Assembly: GCA_963674475.2 (NCBI GenBank)
Contig: CAXXFQ010000024.1
Span: 744,001-808,000, forward strand
DNA length: 64,000 nucleotides
Direction: 5' to 3'
DNA from: CAXXFQ01 sp963674475
GTDB lineage: Bacteria; Planctomycetota; Planctomycetia; Pirellulales; Thermoguttaceae
Position numbers and translations under genes: made by a program. Positions 1 to 9,420 of the stretch are shown piece after piece (within the stretch, counting starts at the first letter, position 1; each line of letters opens with the position of its first letter). Below the pieces are notes generated by a model that saw only the letters and a list, made by a program, of their open reading frames with translations, was not told the origin of the DNA and ran no database searches.

Positions 1-1740
1 TGTAGGCAATTAACCATGTCGCGTCGGACCTGGCGAAGATTTTTCCAGCGAGTATCCTCGCGAAGCCGTGTTGCGCCGGGACCGTCCGGTTCGGCGTCGT
101 TCTTTTCGCCGTTAAGGCCGGGATAAACCCCGACGCTGTACACCCCGCCTCCCAGCAACGTGCGTGCTTGGGCGACTGCTTCGGGCTTGGTTTTAGTAGC
201 TTCTGCCTTGTCGGCCGCCTCTTGGAGCATGACGAACAGGGAGTAATCTTCGATGGCGTCGCGGATGGCGTTCCATCGTTTGCTGTGCACCACGCCGTCT
301 CCCGGATAGAGGAATAAATAATCTTCATTCACCGCGGGGCGGAACCACGGGTCGTTCCGCGCGGTGCAGTACGACCAGAAGCCGGTACCGGTGATCCCGT
401 GATGCCAGGCCAACCAGGCGGTCGCCCGGTAGTAGGCGATCGGGGTCCGGTGTTTGGCGTTGCCCATGCAGGTGTAGGTCCACATCGGTTCGCCGTACGA
501 CTTGATCCGATCGAGCTTCTCTTGGTTCTGGTCCAAAAGAAGATCGGTCAGATTGGGGCACCAGATATCGATGTAGGGATTCATGGCGTCCAGTTCTTCC
601 AGGGTGAGTCGGCCGACCGGATCGGTGTAATTTTTGATCTTCGGGTCCGCCTCGCGAGCCAACTTGCCGTGGAAAATCTGCTGCTCCACGCGTCCCGCGG
701 TCAAGCCCGGTTCGTCGACCGGATACAATGCCCAGTTGTCGTAGGTCAGGCCCCGTGACTCGAGGTGCTTGACCAGCTTCCGCAAGCCGGCGATATATGC
801 CTTTCTGTAAGCCTCGCTGCCCGGTTTGGCGGGGCCTCTCACTCCTCCTTGATAATGGAAAAGGAGTATGATCGGCTCGTTTCCTTCGACCAGATAGAGA
901 TCCAGATAGGCGTCGAGGGCGGAAAAATCGGTCGAGACGATCTCCCCCTTTTCGTTAAACTGGAAGGTCGGCGGGATTGTGCAAACGTAAATGCTCGTCA
1001 ATAGCTCAATTTGATCTTGGACCGCTTTCTTGGGTTGATCTTTGAGAATCGAGCGATCGACATACCCCCAGTGACACAGTTTGAACGGATGCTTCGCCGG
1101 CATCGAGGCAGACCAGACAGTCATCGGAATTTTGACCGATTGGGCGACCGGTTCGATGTCGAGGCTTTTGAAATTCAGGACGATTTCCTGCTCGCCCGGC
1201 TTGAAATATTTCGTGTCGACGTCGACCCACAACTGCCGCGCACCCCAGGCGGGCACGGTGATCGTTTGGGCCTGGTTGAGTTTCGGCAGGGCGTCGGCTT
1301 CCTTGTCGTACATTTGCGTCGGAAACGGCCAAAACCTCTCGCAACTGGACCGCGTCGGTCGGCGCGGGGGGCGAAATCCCCTTGGGTCTTGTCGTTCGGT
1401 GGCAACGTCACCCGGAAGGTACGGGCCGTATCACTGAGGTTGAACAGATTCACTGCGGCCGCTTCCGACTCTCCTTGGAGCGCTTCGATCCCGCCAAGGG
1501 ATTCGACGCGACCTTCTCGCAGTTCTTCCATCCCGCCATACGGGGCCCACGGGTTGGCCAAAACGGCCAGCACTCGGCCCGGCGTTTTTTTCGTCGATCT
1601 GTTTGGCCATGCGAGCCATTTTTTCAAGAAGAACCACCTCCTTGACAAACAGTCCCATCTTGTCGCGTAATGCGGTTTGTTCCTTCGATTCTAAGACACG
1701 ACCCATCAGCGCCCTGTCGCGAAGCTCTTGATAGTTTTTT
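1..1740 (-). pseudogene. C-terminal part of a GH123/DUF4091-like enzyme, out of frame with its N-terminus and cut by the window edge
   Basis: Reading the minus strand past the end of the upstream propeller gene gives good protein in successive frames. A coiled-coil linker is followed by a beta-rich region (around LFNLSDTARTFRVTLPP) and then about 440 codons open to position 1. This last part contains YPVDEPG near 720, YIDIWCPN near 560 and GTGFWSYC near 375, which resemble the DUF4091 catalytic region of GH123-type glycosidases. Each change of frame sits on a homopolymer (T6 1735-1740, T7 1585-1591, G6 1366-1371, A4 1331-1334), and dropping one base at each restores one continuous frame. Seen: the shifted frames and motifs. 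Inferred: one secreted glycosidase, either a decaying pseudogene or an intact gene with local sequencing errors. The 3-prime end lies outside the window. Confidence 0.75.
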
Positions 1741-3399
1741 CTCAAGTCGAAGGAACCGTTCTTGGAGTCGATCCGCCTGATCAAGCTGCGGCAAAAGGGC
1801 CTTCAAGGAGGCAAGGCGCAGGTCGGCCGTGGCTATTTCCCTCATGAAGGGAACCACTTCCACTTCCAGTTTTCGAGAGCTGATCACCTTCCCCTTCGAT
1901 CGGATCGAAACTTCGAAAAGACATTTCTGGGTCGTCTTTGCGGAGATCGCGTACGGAAACGACACGGCAATCTGACGCTCGCTTGAGGTTTCTACCATCG
2001 AGAACGGCTGTTTTTCGTCAATGGTAATAGTCAGTTGAACCGCGATCTCGGCCGTCTTGGGATTCTCGACGGCACAGGAGAAGAGGTTGTTCCCCACGAA
2101 CAGTTTTCCTAAATCCCACGAGCCAATACGCGGCCCGGCGTCGGCTTTCTTCTTGCCGAAAAAGCCCGCGCGGTCCCCGCCGCCCCGATATTCCGCGCAG
2201 AGTACTTTGGCGTCGGGACCGGCCTTGGTCCATTCGAAGCGGGAAATCTCCCCGCTGCAAACACAGCAAACCATGTCCAGCGTTTTATCGTTATCGAAAT
2301 CCAACAAAGTTGGAGTCGTGTTTATCGCGGACCCCAGGGAAGACAACGAAACGGTTTGCCGCAATTGGCCCTCGGCGCTAAAGACATACAGAACACCACT
2401 GTAACCGGTAAGGAGGATTTCCATCGCGCCATCGCCGTCGATATCGGCCACGGCCGGGTTGCGGCGGCATCGGTTCTTGATCGACGCTTCCCAAAGTGGG
2501 TTTCCTTCGCCATCAAGAACGTGGAGCGTGTTTTTTAAATCGGGAATGAGGATTTCCGGCTTCCCGTTCCCGTTCAAGTCGACGACCGTCACCCCCGAGT
2601 CGATTTTGGCGCCGAGATCGCGGGTCCAAAGCGCCTTTCCGCTGCGATCGAGTACCTGGAAATGGCGATCGATCGCGAAAAGGATTTCCGGCTTACCGTC
2701 CCCGTTCAAGTCGGCCACATGCGGTGAGGTTCCGCCTTGATCCCCGTCGACCGACCAGCGGACGGTTCCGTCGTTTTGGAAACAGGTCATGGCTCGTTTG
2801 GTTCCGGCAATAAGAATTTCCAACATGCCGTCTCCATCCAGATCGACCAAGGCAGGACAGCAGGCGTTGCCATGATCCCCGTGGACACTCCAGACCGTTT
2901 CGCCTTCCCCGGTGAGGCAGACTACATTGCCTCCTTTGTCGGCAAGGAGAATCTCATGGATACTGTCATTGTTGATATCGCCCACCGCGGGAGTCGTATG
3001 GCCCCAATCAACTTCGGCCGAAAGGGTGAAGTCCCATTTCGTCTCCCCCGTCGTCGCATCGAGACAAGTCAGTCGTCCGGAGTTGTCCAGAACGAGACAT
3101 TCCGGCTTCCCATCGGCATTCTGGGTCACGGCCGGTGCGCAGGTTACCGGATGATCGAGCATTCGTTCCCAAATGATTTTTTGCGCTTCGTCCAAGGCGA
3201 TCACTTTGCCCGTCGCGGTCCCGAAGATGATATCGTCATCCCCGTCACCGTCCGCATCGATCACCACGGGCGAGGAATCGGTGATCCCCCAACACGCCGT
3301 GCTTCTCCAAATGCTCTTGAGACCGGAATCTCCCGCCAGGCAGAAGGAACCACCGAACCAGGTTAACATCAACAGTACTGCAAGATGACGATGACGCAT
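1624..3399 (-). CDS. Secreted FG-GAP/VCBS-type beta-propeller protein (N-terminal part of a broken glycosidase gene)
   Basis: Starts at the ATG at 3399, preceded by AAAGG at good spacing. The upstream TTG at 3435 lacks such a site. Residues 1-22 form a signal peptide (MRHRHLAVLLMLTWFGG...). Residues about 30-390 hold seven or more repeats with D-x-D-G-D-G calcium-loop signatures such as DADGDGDDDIIFG, DINNDSIHEILLA and DLDGDGMLEILIA, alternating with PQQ-like strands; this is an FG-GAP/VCBS propeller. A beta-sandwich region and a coiled coil follow. The frame then ends in low-quality sequence after LEKK, at an A6 run (coding strand), while the real continuation lies in another frame (entry above). 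Probably an exported carbohydrate-binding propeller attached to a glycosidase domain. Confidence 0.8.
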   Translation of the reverse strand: MRHRHLAVLLMLTWFGGSFCLAGDSGLKSIWRSTACWGITDSSPVVIDADGDGDDDIIFGTATGKVIALDEAQKIIWERMLDHPVTCAPAVTQNADGKPECLVLDNSGRLTCLDATTGETKWDFTLSAEVDWGHTTPAVGDINNDSIHEILLADKGGNVVCLTGEGETVWSVHGDHGNACCPALVDLDGDGMLEILIAGTKRAMTCFQNDGTVRWSVDGDQGGTSPHVADLNGDGKPEILFAIDRHFQVLDRSGKALWTRDLGAKIDSGVTVVDLNGNGKPEILIPDLKNTLHVLDGEGNPLWEASIKNRCRRNPAVADIDGDGAMEILLTGYSGVLYVFSAEGQLRQTVSLSSLGSAINTTPTLLDFDNDKTLDMVCCVCSGEISRFEWTKAGPDAKVLCAEYRGGGDRAGFFGKKKADAGPRIGSWDLGKLFVGNNLFSCAVENPKTAEIAVQLTITIDEKQPFSMVETSSERQIAVSFPYAISAKTTQKCLFEVSIRSKGKVISSRKLEVEVVPFMREIATADLRLASLKALLPQLDQADRLQERFLRLEKKLSRASRQGADGSCLRIEGTNRITRQDGTVCQGGGSS

Positions 3400-3718
3400 G
3401 TGAAAACCTTTCTGCCGTGGAGGGAAAATTTTCAAGTGACGTGCTAAAAAGTCAAATGGTTTGAGATCAGCCTGTTGGCTTGATGTCGAGGCGTTTCACG
3501 CAAGAAGGGGTCCCCAGATATGAAAGATAACCAACGTTGCAATACCATCGCCTGGACTTTCATGGAACGCGTTTTCATGGAAGGGAATAGAGCGGTGCTA
3601 TTAGGCAGGTTTATTGGAGTATATCACAACGCGACGGCCCGTTTCCATACCCCCCCGTTTAGGCCATCTGCGAGCCAGATTGAGTTGTTTTCGAAGCCCT
3701 TTTTGACCATTGGGGGCC

Positions 3719-3805
3719 AAAAAGGTGTCAGGAATCTTTTTTAGGTTATATCTAACTTATCACATCAAGTCAACAAAATTATCAAAAAAAGGTTCCTGAC
3801 ACCTT
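3719..3805. repeat. Pair of inverted REP-like palindromes
   Basis: Two copies of a short palindromic sequence (AAAGGTGTCAGGAATCTTT at 3721-3739 and its near reverse complement AAAGGTTCCTGACACCTT at 3788-3805) face each other across 41 bp of AT-rich DNA. Each is itself an imperfect palindrome (AAAGGT...ACCTTT), and together they could form one long hairpin just downstream of the AT-rich gene at 3811. A third copy lies at 4416-4436. This looks like a dispersed REP/RAYT-type element. No transposase is present in the window. Confidence 0.7.
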
Positions 3806-3810
3806 CCTCC

Positions 3811-4353
3811 CTACCCAGCCATCCATTTGATGTAGACGTGAAGCCGGGGGGAGTCCTTTTTTTTCTTTAGGTCAACTAAAACCCGCAAGCACGAATCATT
3901 ATTATTCCTAGTTTTTTCGAAAAAAATATAGTTTCCCATAGTTTCATCGGTGCATTTAATCTCTGAGCAATATAAGTTAATCTTCAATAATCGAATTTCT
4001 CTTTTAGTGATAGACATATTAGGTAATTGAAAATCCCATTCATAGTCACTTTTAGGAAACATTACAAATATATCACTTTCAGGTATAGTACATTCTATAT
4101 CGCAATACATACCCATCCATTGATGTGCTTCAGCATTAATCCACTCAGTGGATTCCGGAAACTTGATGCCGATTATTCTTTCAAGCTCTCGCACCACTTC
4201 AGGATCTGACGTATTCAACTCCGATAGCCACGTAGTGAGAGGCGTGCAAAAAAGGGACAATGGAATTATGAAAACAAAGAGGGGTAAGACCATGCACATA
4301 GATAATACTATCTGCATAAGAACTTTAATTACACTAGAACAGTTGCACTTCAT
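3811..4353 (-). CDS. Hypothetical exported protein, AT-rich orphan
   Basis: Not recognised. 180 residues. Residues about 8-36 are strongly hydrophobic (VLMQIVLSMCMVLPLFVFII), so this is a secreted protein with an uncleaved or late-cleaved signal, or a membrane-anchored one. The rest is a soluble domain with acidic segments (EVVRELERIIGIKFPESTEW, then an ECTIPESDIFVMFPKSDYEW stretch) and a basic C-terminal beta strand ending in RLHVYIKWMAG. Base composition and codon use (many AAA, ATA, TTT) are much more AT-rich than the neighbours. The gene is bracketed by REP-like palindromes at 3719-3805 and 4416-4436, consistent with a transferred cassette. There is no operon partner. Confidence 0.6.
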   Translation of the reverse strand: MKCNCSSVIKVLMQIVLSMCMVLPLFVFIIPLSLFCTPLTTWLSELNTSDPEVVRELERIIGIKFPESTEWINAEAHQWMGMYCDIECTIPESDIFVMFPKSDYEWDFQLPNMSITKREIRLLKINLYCSEIKCTDETMGNYIFFEKTRNNNDSCLRVLVDLKKKKDSPRLHVYIKWMAG

Positions 4354-4415
4354 ACCTCAGGTTCCTTCTATTGTGTGTAATCTAAAGGCTCTCCCTGTTT
4401 CCCTTTGTCAGGCCC

Positions 4416-4436
4416 AAAAAGGTTCCTGGCACCTTT
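4416..4436. repeat. REP-like palindrome, third copy
   Basis: AAAAGGTTCCTGGCACCTTT, an imperfect palindrome matching the pair at 3719-3805 with one or two changes, on the other side of the AT-rich gene. The rest of 4354-4696 holds only pyrimidine-rich DNA and no gene that I can support. Confidence 0.65.
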
Positions 4437-4702
4437 TCCTCTCCTCCCTCCTTTTTCCTCCTAAGGGAAGCCATCCTTTCCAGTATCGAAGCGACCGGTC
4501 GTGGAACGCCACCTTTTCCCGTATAGCCCGTAAGGGAAACCTATGCTTTTATGCCGCCCTATCTCTGCTGCTTTGAACACGTTTTCACGATTTACAAGCG
4601 ATCCCAAGCTTTAAGATGATTTGTTCGATTTGATCTCAGATGAAAAAGTCGCTCAGAGCTAGGGAGCCGCCCTTGGTCCTTTCTTACTGCTAGGGGGTGG
4701 AT

Positions 4703-4924
4703 ATGTCAGAGCATGACGAGCATCGCAGAAAAACGGACACCGAGACACGCGAGTCGGATCAGGACGTCCAGGGGAGACTGATCGACTCCCGTACCTTTCC
4801 AAGGGCCGTTTTGGGAGTCGTACTGATCTTGTTACTTCTTTTGATAGGATACCGTCTGGGAGCCCGGCGAGAGATCCCCCCACGAGACCAGCCCGCGCAG
4901 CCGGAAAAACGGCAACAGTTCTAA
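4703..4924 (+). CDS. Small single-pass membrane protein
   Basis: Not recognised. 73 residues from the ATG at 4703, which follows a GGGGGTGG purine run. A GTG two codons upstream is also possible. The N-terminal half is highly charged and hydrophilic (many D, E, R and K). One clear membrane segment (AVLGVVLILLLLLIGYRLGA) follows at about residues 36-55, then a short Arg/Pro-rich tail. The topology suggests a cytoplasmic charged N-terminus. It stands alone between the AT-rich island and the AraC/XylR gene. A small membrane anchor or accessory protein is possible, but no function can be assigned. Confidence 0.5.
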   Translation: MSEHDEHRRKTDTETRESDQDVQGRLIDSRTFPRAVLGVVLILLLLLIGYRLGARREIPPRDQPAQPEKRQQF

Positions 4925-5154
4925 AACTGCTCGATGTATCGGCAGATCCGGCAGACTCAAGCCGGGGAAGTTCGTCCGGACAACGATGCGAGCGGTGTTG
5001 GACGCCGAGAGCAACGTGGTCGATATGGACTTGAAATCACCGACGTGCAAGAGGTCATCGAGACGGTCCTTTTCGATGGGGGGAGGAAGTTCTCTCTTTC
5101 AATCAACTTCGAACCGAATTTGAATAAAAAACCAGTCCCAGATCGCTGCATTTT

Positions 5155-6399
5155 TCAATCGGGGTTCACATCCCAAACGTCTGCCGTTGTATCTCTTTCG
5201 GTGTGACCACCCAATTGGGCTTCGGTTCGGCGGTATTCCATCGGCGTCATACCGGTCACCCGTTTGAAGACGAGACGCATCCGCTCCACGTTGGAAAATC
5301 CACAGGTCATGGCCAGCTTGTGGAATTTGGTTTTCCCGGGTGCGGTAAGAAGTTTCTTGACTCGTTCGATTCGTCGACGACTGAGATAGTCATGCGGAGA
5401 ACATCCGAGCATGCGGCGGAAACGGATTTCCAATTGGCGGCGTGAAATCGACGTGGCTTCCACGATCTGATCTATCCCAAAAGGCTCGCTGATATGGTCG
5501 TGGATGAAGTGCAGGGCCACGGCCAAATGGGGATCTTCCACGGCGATGGTGTCGGTCGATTGTCGGGCAACGACGCCGTCGGGCGGAACCGCCACGTCGA
5601 AGGGCACCGGCAGGCCGTCCATTAAGCGATCCAACGTTTTGGCGGTTTCCACACCCAGACGATAGGAGTTCCGTGAAACACTACTGAGAGTCGGTTGGCA
5701 GAATTCGCAAAGCGTAGGGTCGTTCTCCATGCCGATCACGGCCACGTCATGAGGAATACGCAGCCCCAACCGTTCGCATTCTTCGATCACGACCCTTGCA
5801 CGATAATCCTGAACTGCCAGCAATCCGACCGGCGGACGGAGTTGTTTCAGCCATTGAACCAACCGTCGGGTCCGTTTTTCCCAATTGGCCTTCGGCCCCA
5901 ATTTTACGGGCATTTGAAGCACGTCACACGTCGCGCCCTCTTGTTCGGCACACTCGACGAAACCACGGCAACGCTCTTGGGAGAACCAAAACCCTTCCAG
6001 ACCAAAATAGGCCAGACGACGCAACCCGCGATGTAAAAGGTGTTCGGCCGCCAGACGGCCCATGGCGTAATGGTCGGGCATCACGCGCGGTATCTCCGTG
6101 TCTTCGAATGTTGCCGCCAAGTTTACCACGGGGATACCCAGCCGCCGGGCCGAACGGATATCATCGTGTTTGAGAATCGCGGTTATCACTCCATGGCCCG
6201 ACCAACCGCGAAGACCGTCGAGCGTCAGCGGCTCTTCGCCTGCCCCGATCAACGATGGAGGGCTCGTCGTCAGCGACCATCCGCCGTGCTGTTTGGCATA
6301 GTCCATGATTCCACGAACGTACATCGTCATCCAAGGCACCGCCAACGGATAGACCAAAGCGACGTGTCGTCGTGCCTTCGTCGATACACGAGAATTCAT
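5155..6399 (-). CDS. AraC-family transcriptional regulator with LacI-type sensor domain (XylR-like)
   Basis: 414 residues. Residues about 12-285 form a periplasmic-binding-protein-like sugar sensor (HVALVYPLAVPWMTMYVRGI at the start; VAVIGMENDPTLCEFCQPTL is the typical LacI-type hinge region). Residues about 300-400 are an AraC/XylS double helix-turn-helix (HISEPFGIDQIVEATSISRR, then the second helix pair CGFSNVERMRLVFKRVTGMTPMEYRR). This is the architecture of XylR, which senses a sugar in the cytoplasm and activates catabolic genes. It is divergent from the HzsA-related cytochrome gene at 6672, with an inverted repeat between them, so that gene is the likely target. The ligand is unknown. 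Confidence 0.9.
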   Translation of the reverse strand: MNSRVSTKARRHVALVYPLAVPWMTMYVRGIMDYAKQHGGWSLTTSPPSLIGAGEEPLTLDGLRGWSGHGVITAILKHDDIRSARRLGIPVVNLAATFEDTEIPRVMPDHYAMGRLAAEHLLHRGLRRLAYFGLEGFWFSQERCRGFVECAEQEGATCDVLQMPVKLGPKANWEKRTRRLVQWLKQLRPPVGLLAVQDYRARVVIEECERLGLRIPHDVAVIGMENDPTLCEFCQPTLSSVSRNSYRLGVETAKTLDRLMDGLPVPFDVAVPPDGVVARQSTDTIAVEDPHLAVALHFIHDHISEPFGIDQIVEATSISRRQLEIRFRRMLGCSPHDYLSRRRIERVKKLLTAPGKTKFHKLAMTCGFSNVERMRLVFKRVTGMTPMEYRRTEAQLGGHTERDTTADVWDVNPD

Positions 6400-6518
6400 G
6401 GAAATACTCCACCTTAGCCTATGCAGACTTGAACGAAAATAAGGTTGTTATTTGTCTTGAAGTTGTTTTGGGGAGACAATTGCGGCGTCAAATTCAAGGG
6501 GATGACTTGTACGGGCGG

Positions 6519-6542
6519 ACGCAAAACACTTCCATTTTGCGT
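6519..6542. promoter_or_regulatory. Candidate operator: perfect inverted repeat between the AraC/XylR gene and the HzsA-related gene
   Basis: ACGCAAAA, 8-bp spacer, TTTTGCGT: two perfect 8-base arms about 130 bp upstream of the cytochrome start and 120 bp upstream of the regulator start. It lies in the only non-coding space the two divergent genes share. Binding by the adjacent regulator is inferred. Confidence 0.45.
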
Positions 6543-6671
6543 AAAAAGACGGTTTATCGCGACGTCCCCATGACTTATACTAACCAAAAGATCAAGTTGT
6601 GTGCAAGGGTTTCTTACGTTCCAATATTTTTGCATTCGAGGGAGCGTAAAAGCCGGTGTAGGAGTAAGACT

Positions 6672-9248
6672 ATGAATGGGAAGAAAACGATTTCACTGGC
6701 TTGGGCATGGTTTGCCTTGATTTCCGTCACTCTGGCCGGTACCGCTTGGGCCGCGAAGGTTGATGCTCCCAAGCCCGCACCGACGCAAAAACCGGATCTC
6801 GTTGAAAAGGCCCTCGGACTCATGGGCGATGCGGAAGAGATTGTTTTCGTAGTCCGCCCGCTCTATTCCGACTCGCATTACTACGTCAATTTCGGCGGCT
6901 GGTCTAACGATCCCAATCGGTTCTCGTACCCTCCGGATGGTTCCCGCCTTTGCAAGCTCAACCTGCGAACCAAAAAGCTTACCGTCTTATTCGATGACCC
7001 CAAGGGCAATATCCGTGACCCGCGTGTCCATTATGACGGGAAGAAAATCCTTTTTTGTTATCGCAAGGGCGGAACCAAGCATTACAACCTTTACGAGATC
7101 AACACTGACAGGAGTGGGCTTAAGCAGCTGACTTTCGGAGACTGGGACGATATGGACCCGGCCTACCTGCCCGACGGCGGTATCGTTTTTGTCTCGAGCC
7201 GAGGCCGCCGGTTCATTCCCTGCAATAACACGCCGGGAGCTCAACTCTTCCGGGTCGACGCCGATGGCGGCAACCTGTTGTGCCTTTCCGCGAACAACGT
7301 CCGCGACGACCGGCCCGCGGTGCTGCCCAATGGCCAAGTAATCTACACGCGGTGGGAGTACGTCGATACGTCGATCGTGCATTATCGTGATCTGTGGGTC
7401 ATGAATCCCGATGGGACCAATCAGATGATCCTTTACGGCGGCACGGTCACGACGCAGGAACTCGACTACTCGAAATGCGATGCCCTGCCAATCCCCGGCA
7501 CGGACGGCAAAATCGTCTCGGTCTTTTCGCCACCACACGGCAGGCGAGAGAACGAAGGAAACGTGATGATCGTCGACCTCAAGGCCGGACCGGACCAATA
7601 CGCCGCAGCCAGACAACTCACCCCGAAAGTGAACTATGGATTTTACCATTTTCCAAGCTACGCGATCGGGGGCGGGCGCGCGGGATACCGAGATCCGTAT
7701 CCGCTCTCCGAAGATTGTTTTTTTGTCGCGAGGAACAAAAGCCTGTTGGTCCTCGATGGTAACGGCAAGATGCAAACGTTTTATCAAGCCGACAAAATGG
7801 TCCACGATCCGCGAGTGATCCGACCGCGTCCGCGTGAACGGGTGATCCCGCCACGAATCGATCTGCAGAAAACGACCGGGCAAATGATTGTGGCCGACGT
7901 TTACCACGGGCGTGGCGGGGAAATAGAAGGGATCAAACGCGGCACGATCAAGAAACTGCTGGTGCTGGAAGATTTGCCCAAGCCGGTCAGCTACTACTCC
8001 CTGCCGGGGCTTTTGAGCATGGACGGTACCCACACGCTTCGCCGGGTTCTCGGCACGGTGCCGGTGGAATCGGACGGGTCGGCCTCGTTCGAGTTGCCCG
8101 CCTTGCGATCGCTCTATTTCGTCGCGCTGGATGAAAACGATCTGGCGGTCAAGCGGATGCAGAGCTACACAATGGTGATGCCCGGCGAGACCCAGGGTTG
8201 CGTCGGTTGCCATGAGCACCGCACCGCCACCGCAAGCCTCAAAGGGAGCGGCACGCTGAAGGCGCTTGCGCGTCGGCCGAGCAAGATCGAACCGGCCGTC
8301 GGCGTGCCCGATGTGTTCGACTACCCCCGCGATATCCAACCGATCTGGGACGCGCACTGCGTTTCCTGCCATAACGCGGAAAAGTTATCGGGCCGCGTGA
8401 ATCTGACGGGCGACCGAAACGAGTGGTTTACGCAGAGCTATTACGCCCTTTTCGCCTACAACCAAATCAGCGACATGATGGGTCGTTATCTGACCGAGTT
8501 CCGGAATCATAAGCCGTACGGTTTCGGCACCGGGGCCAGTCCGTTGATGCAAAAGATCGACGGCAGCCATTATGACGTGAAACTCTCGAAGCAGGAGCAC
8601 GACACGGTTCGACTTTGGATCGAGGCAAGCGCCTACTTTGCGGGAAATTACGCGGTCTATAACCACAAAGAAAGCGCGGTCGCCGGGGCATTGCACAGCA
8701 ATCCGAAAGTCGAAATCGGCAAACCGCTCGACCGGATTGTCCGTAATCGGTGCCTTTGGTGCCACGACTCGGCCGCGTCGATGGGACGGCGCGTTCGAAA
8801 AGGGAAGATGAACCAGCCGAAGCACTGTTGGAACCTGTACAATCTGTCGCATCCGGAGAAATCGATGATTCTCCTGGCGCCGCTGTCGGAGAAAGCCGGC
8901 GGGTACGGGTGGTGCAAAGATAATTATGGCCAGCCCGCGGTCTTCAGCAATACCGAAGACCGCGACTACCAAGCCATCCTTAAGGCTATCCAGGCGGCCA
9001 AGACGCGTCAGGAGAAAGTCGGGCGATACGACCTGCCCGGCTGTCCTCCCAATAAACATTACATCCGCTGGATGAAGCGATTTGGTGTTCTGCCCGAGAG
9101 CTTCGACCCGGCCAAAGATACCCTCGACCCGTACGAGACCGACCGGGCCTACTGGCGTTCGCTATGGTACCATCCCCCTACCGTCGAAATCGGTGCCAAA
9201 ACCCCGTCGGTGCCCGGCAAAACGGAAAGCGCAAAAGCAACGCCATGA
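6672..9248 (+). CDS. HzsA-related multiheme protein with N-terminal PD40/TolB-like propeller
   Basis: 858 residues from the ATG at 6672, with GGAG seven bases upstream. The frame is open further upstream, but the signal peptide (SLAWAWFALISVTLAGTAWA) begins here. Residues about 60-460 contain TolB/PD40 propeller strands (ITDLRTKKLTVLFDD-like blades and VNPDGTNQMILYGG-like turns). A region related to hydrazine synthase alpha subunit follows, with c-type heme sites at C510-x2-C513-H514, C563-x2-C566-H567 and C694-x2-C697-H698. Exported, probably periplasmic. Real hydrazine synthase is confined to anammox bacteria and needs beta/gamma partners, which are absent here, so the name reflects homology only. 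Control by the divergent AraC/XylR regulator suggests a link to carbohydrate use. The substrate is unknown. Confidence 0.85.
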   Translation: MNGKKTISLAWAWFALISVTLAGTAWAAKVDAPKPAPTQKPDLVEKALGLMGDAEEIVFVVRPLYSDSHYYVNFGGWSNDPNRFSYPPDGSRLCKLNLRTKKLTVLFDDPKGNIRDPRVHYDGKKILFCYRKGGTKHYNLYEINTDRSGLKQLTFGDWDDMDPAYLPDGGIVFVSSRGRRFIPCNNTPGAQLFRVDADGGNLLCLSANNVRDDRPAVLPNGQVIYTRWEYVDTSIVHYRDLWVMNPDGTNQMILYGGTVTTQELDYSKCDALPIPGTDGKIVSVFSPPHGRRENEGNVMIVDLKAGPDQYAAARQLTPKVNYGFYHFPSYAIGGGRAGYRDPYPLSEDCFFVARNKSLLVLDGNGKMQTFYQADKMVHDPRVIRPRPRERVIPPRIDLQKTTGQMIVADVYHGRGGEIEGIKRGTIKKLLVLEDLPKPVSYYSLPGLLSMDGTHTLRRVLGTVPVESDGSASFELPALRSLYFVALDENDLAVKRMQSYTMVMPGETQGCVGCHEHRTATASLKGSGTLKALARRPSKIEPAVGVPDVFDYPRDIQPIWDAHCVSCHNAEKLSGRVNLTGDRNEWFTQSYYALFAYNQISDMMGRYLTEFRNHKPYGFGTGASPLMQKIDGSHYDVKLSKQEHDTVRLWIEASAYFAGNYAVYNHKESAVAGALHSNPKVEIGKPLDRIVRNRCLWCHDSAASMGRRVRKGKMNQPKHCWNLYNLSHPEKSMILLAPLSEKAGGYGWCKDNYGQPAVFSNTEDRDYQAILKAIQAAKTRQEKVGRYDLPGCPPNKHYIRWMKRFGVLPESFDPAKDTLDPYETDRAYWRSLWYHPPTVEIGAKTPSVPGKTESAKATP

Positions 9249-9420
9249 TTGGAATGCAAGCGACGCCGATAAAAAACGAACGCCATTCATTCAATTACGG
9301 GGACCCCGGCGCCCGTGAAGTGAAATCCAAATGACCGTTTGGCCCAGCAGTCCGTTGAAAAAGGCCATCCGAGCCATTTTCAACCTCGGCAATTGCGACA
9401 ACAAGTGGCCGCAAGCCTCG

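Noticed and set aside
1735..1740. A AAA AAC-like slippery site suggesting programmed -1 frameshifting in the propeller gene
   Set aside because: The frame needed after the run requires skipping one base, the opposite of -1 slippage, and three more breaks follow in other homopolymers.
3520..3744. 74-codon plus-strand open frame
   Set aside because: No ribosome site, composition unlike protein, and it ends inside the REP-like palindrome.
4334..4345. CTAGAACAGTTG, also present in the operator motif at 26504-26515
   Set aside because: It lies inside the coding start of the AT-rich gene, far from any promoter of the sugar locus, so a chance match is likely.
6987..8372. 461-codon open frame on the minus strand
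   Set aside because: Antisense shadow of the HzsA-related gene; His/Arg/Val-rich shadow composition and no homologous motifs.
6672..9248. True hydrazine synthase and anammox metabolism
   Set aside because: No HzsB/HzsC, hydrazine dehydrogenase or nitrite-reduction genes nearby; HzsA-like proteins occur in non-anammox planctomycetes.
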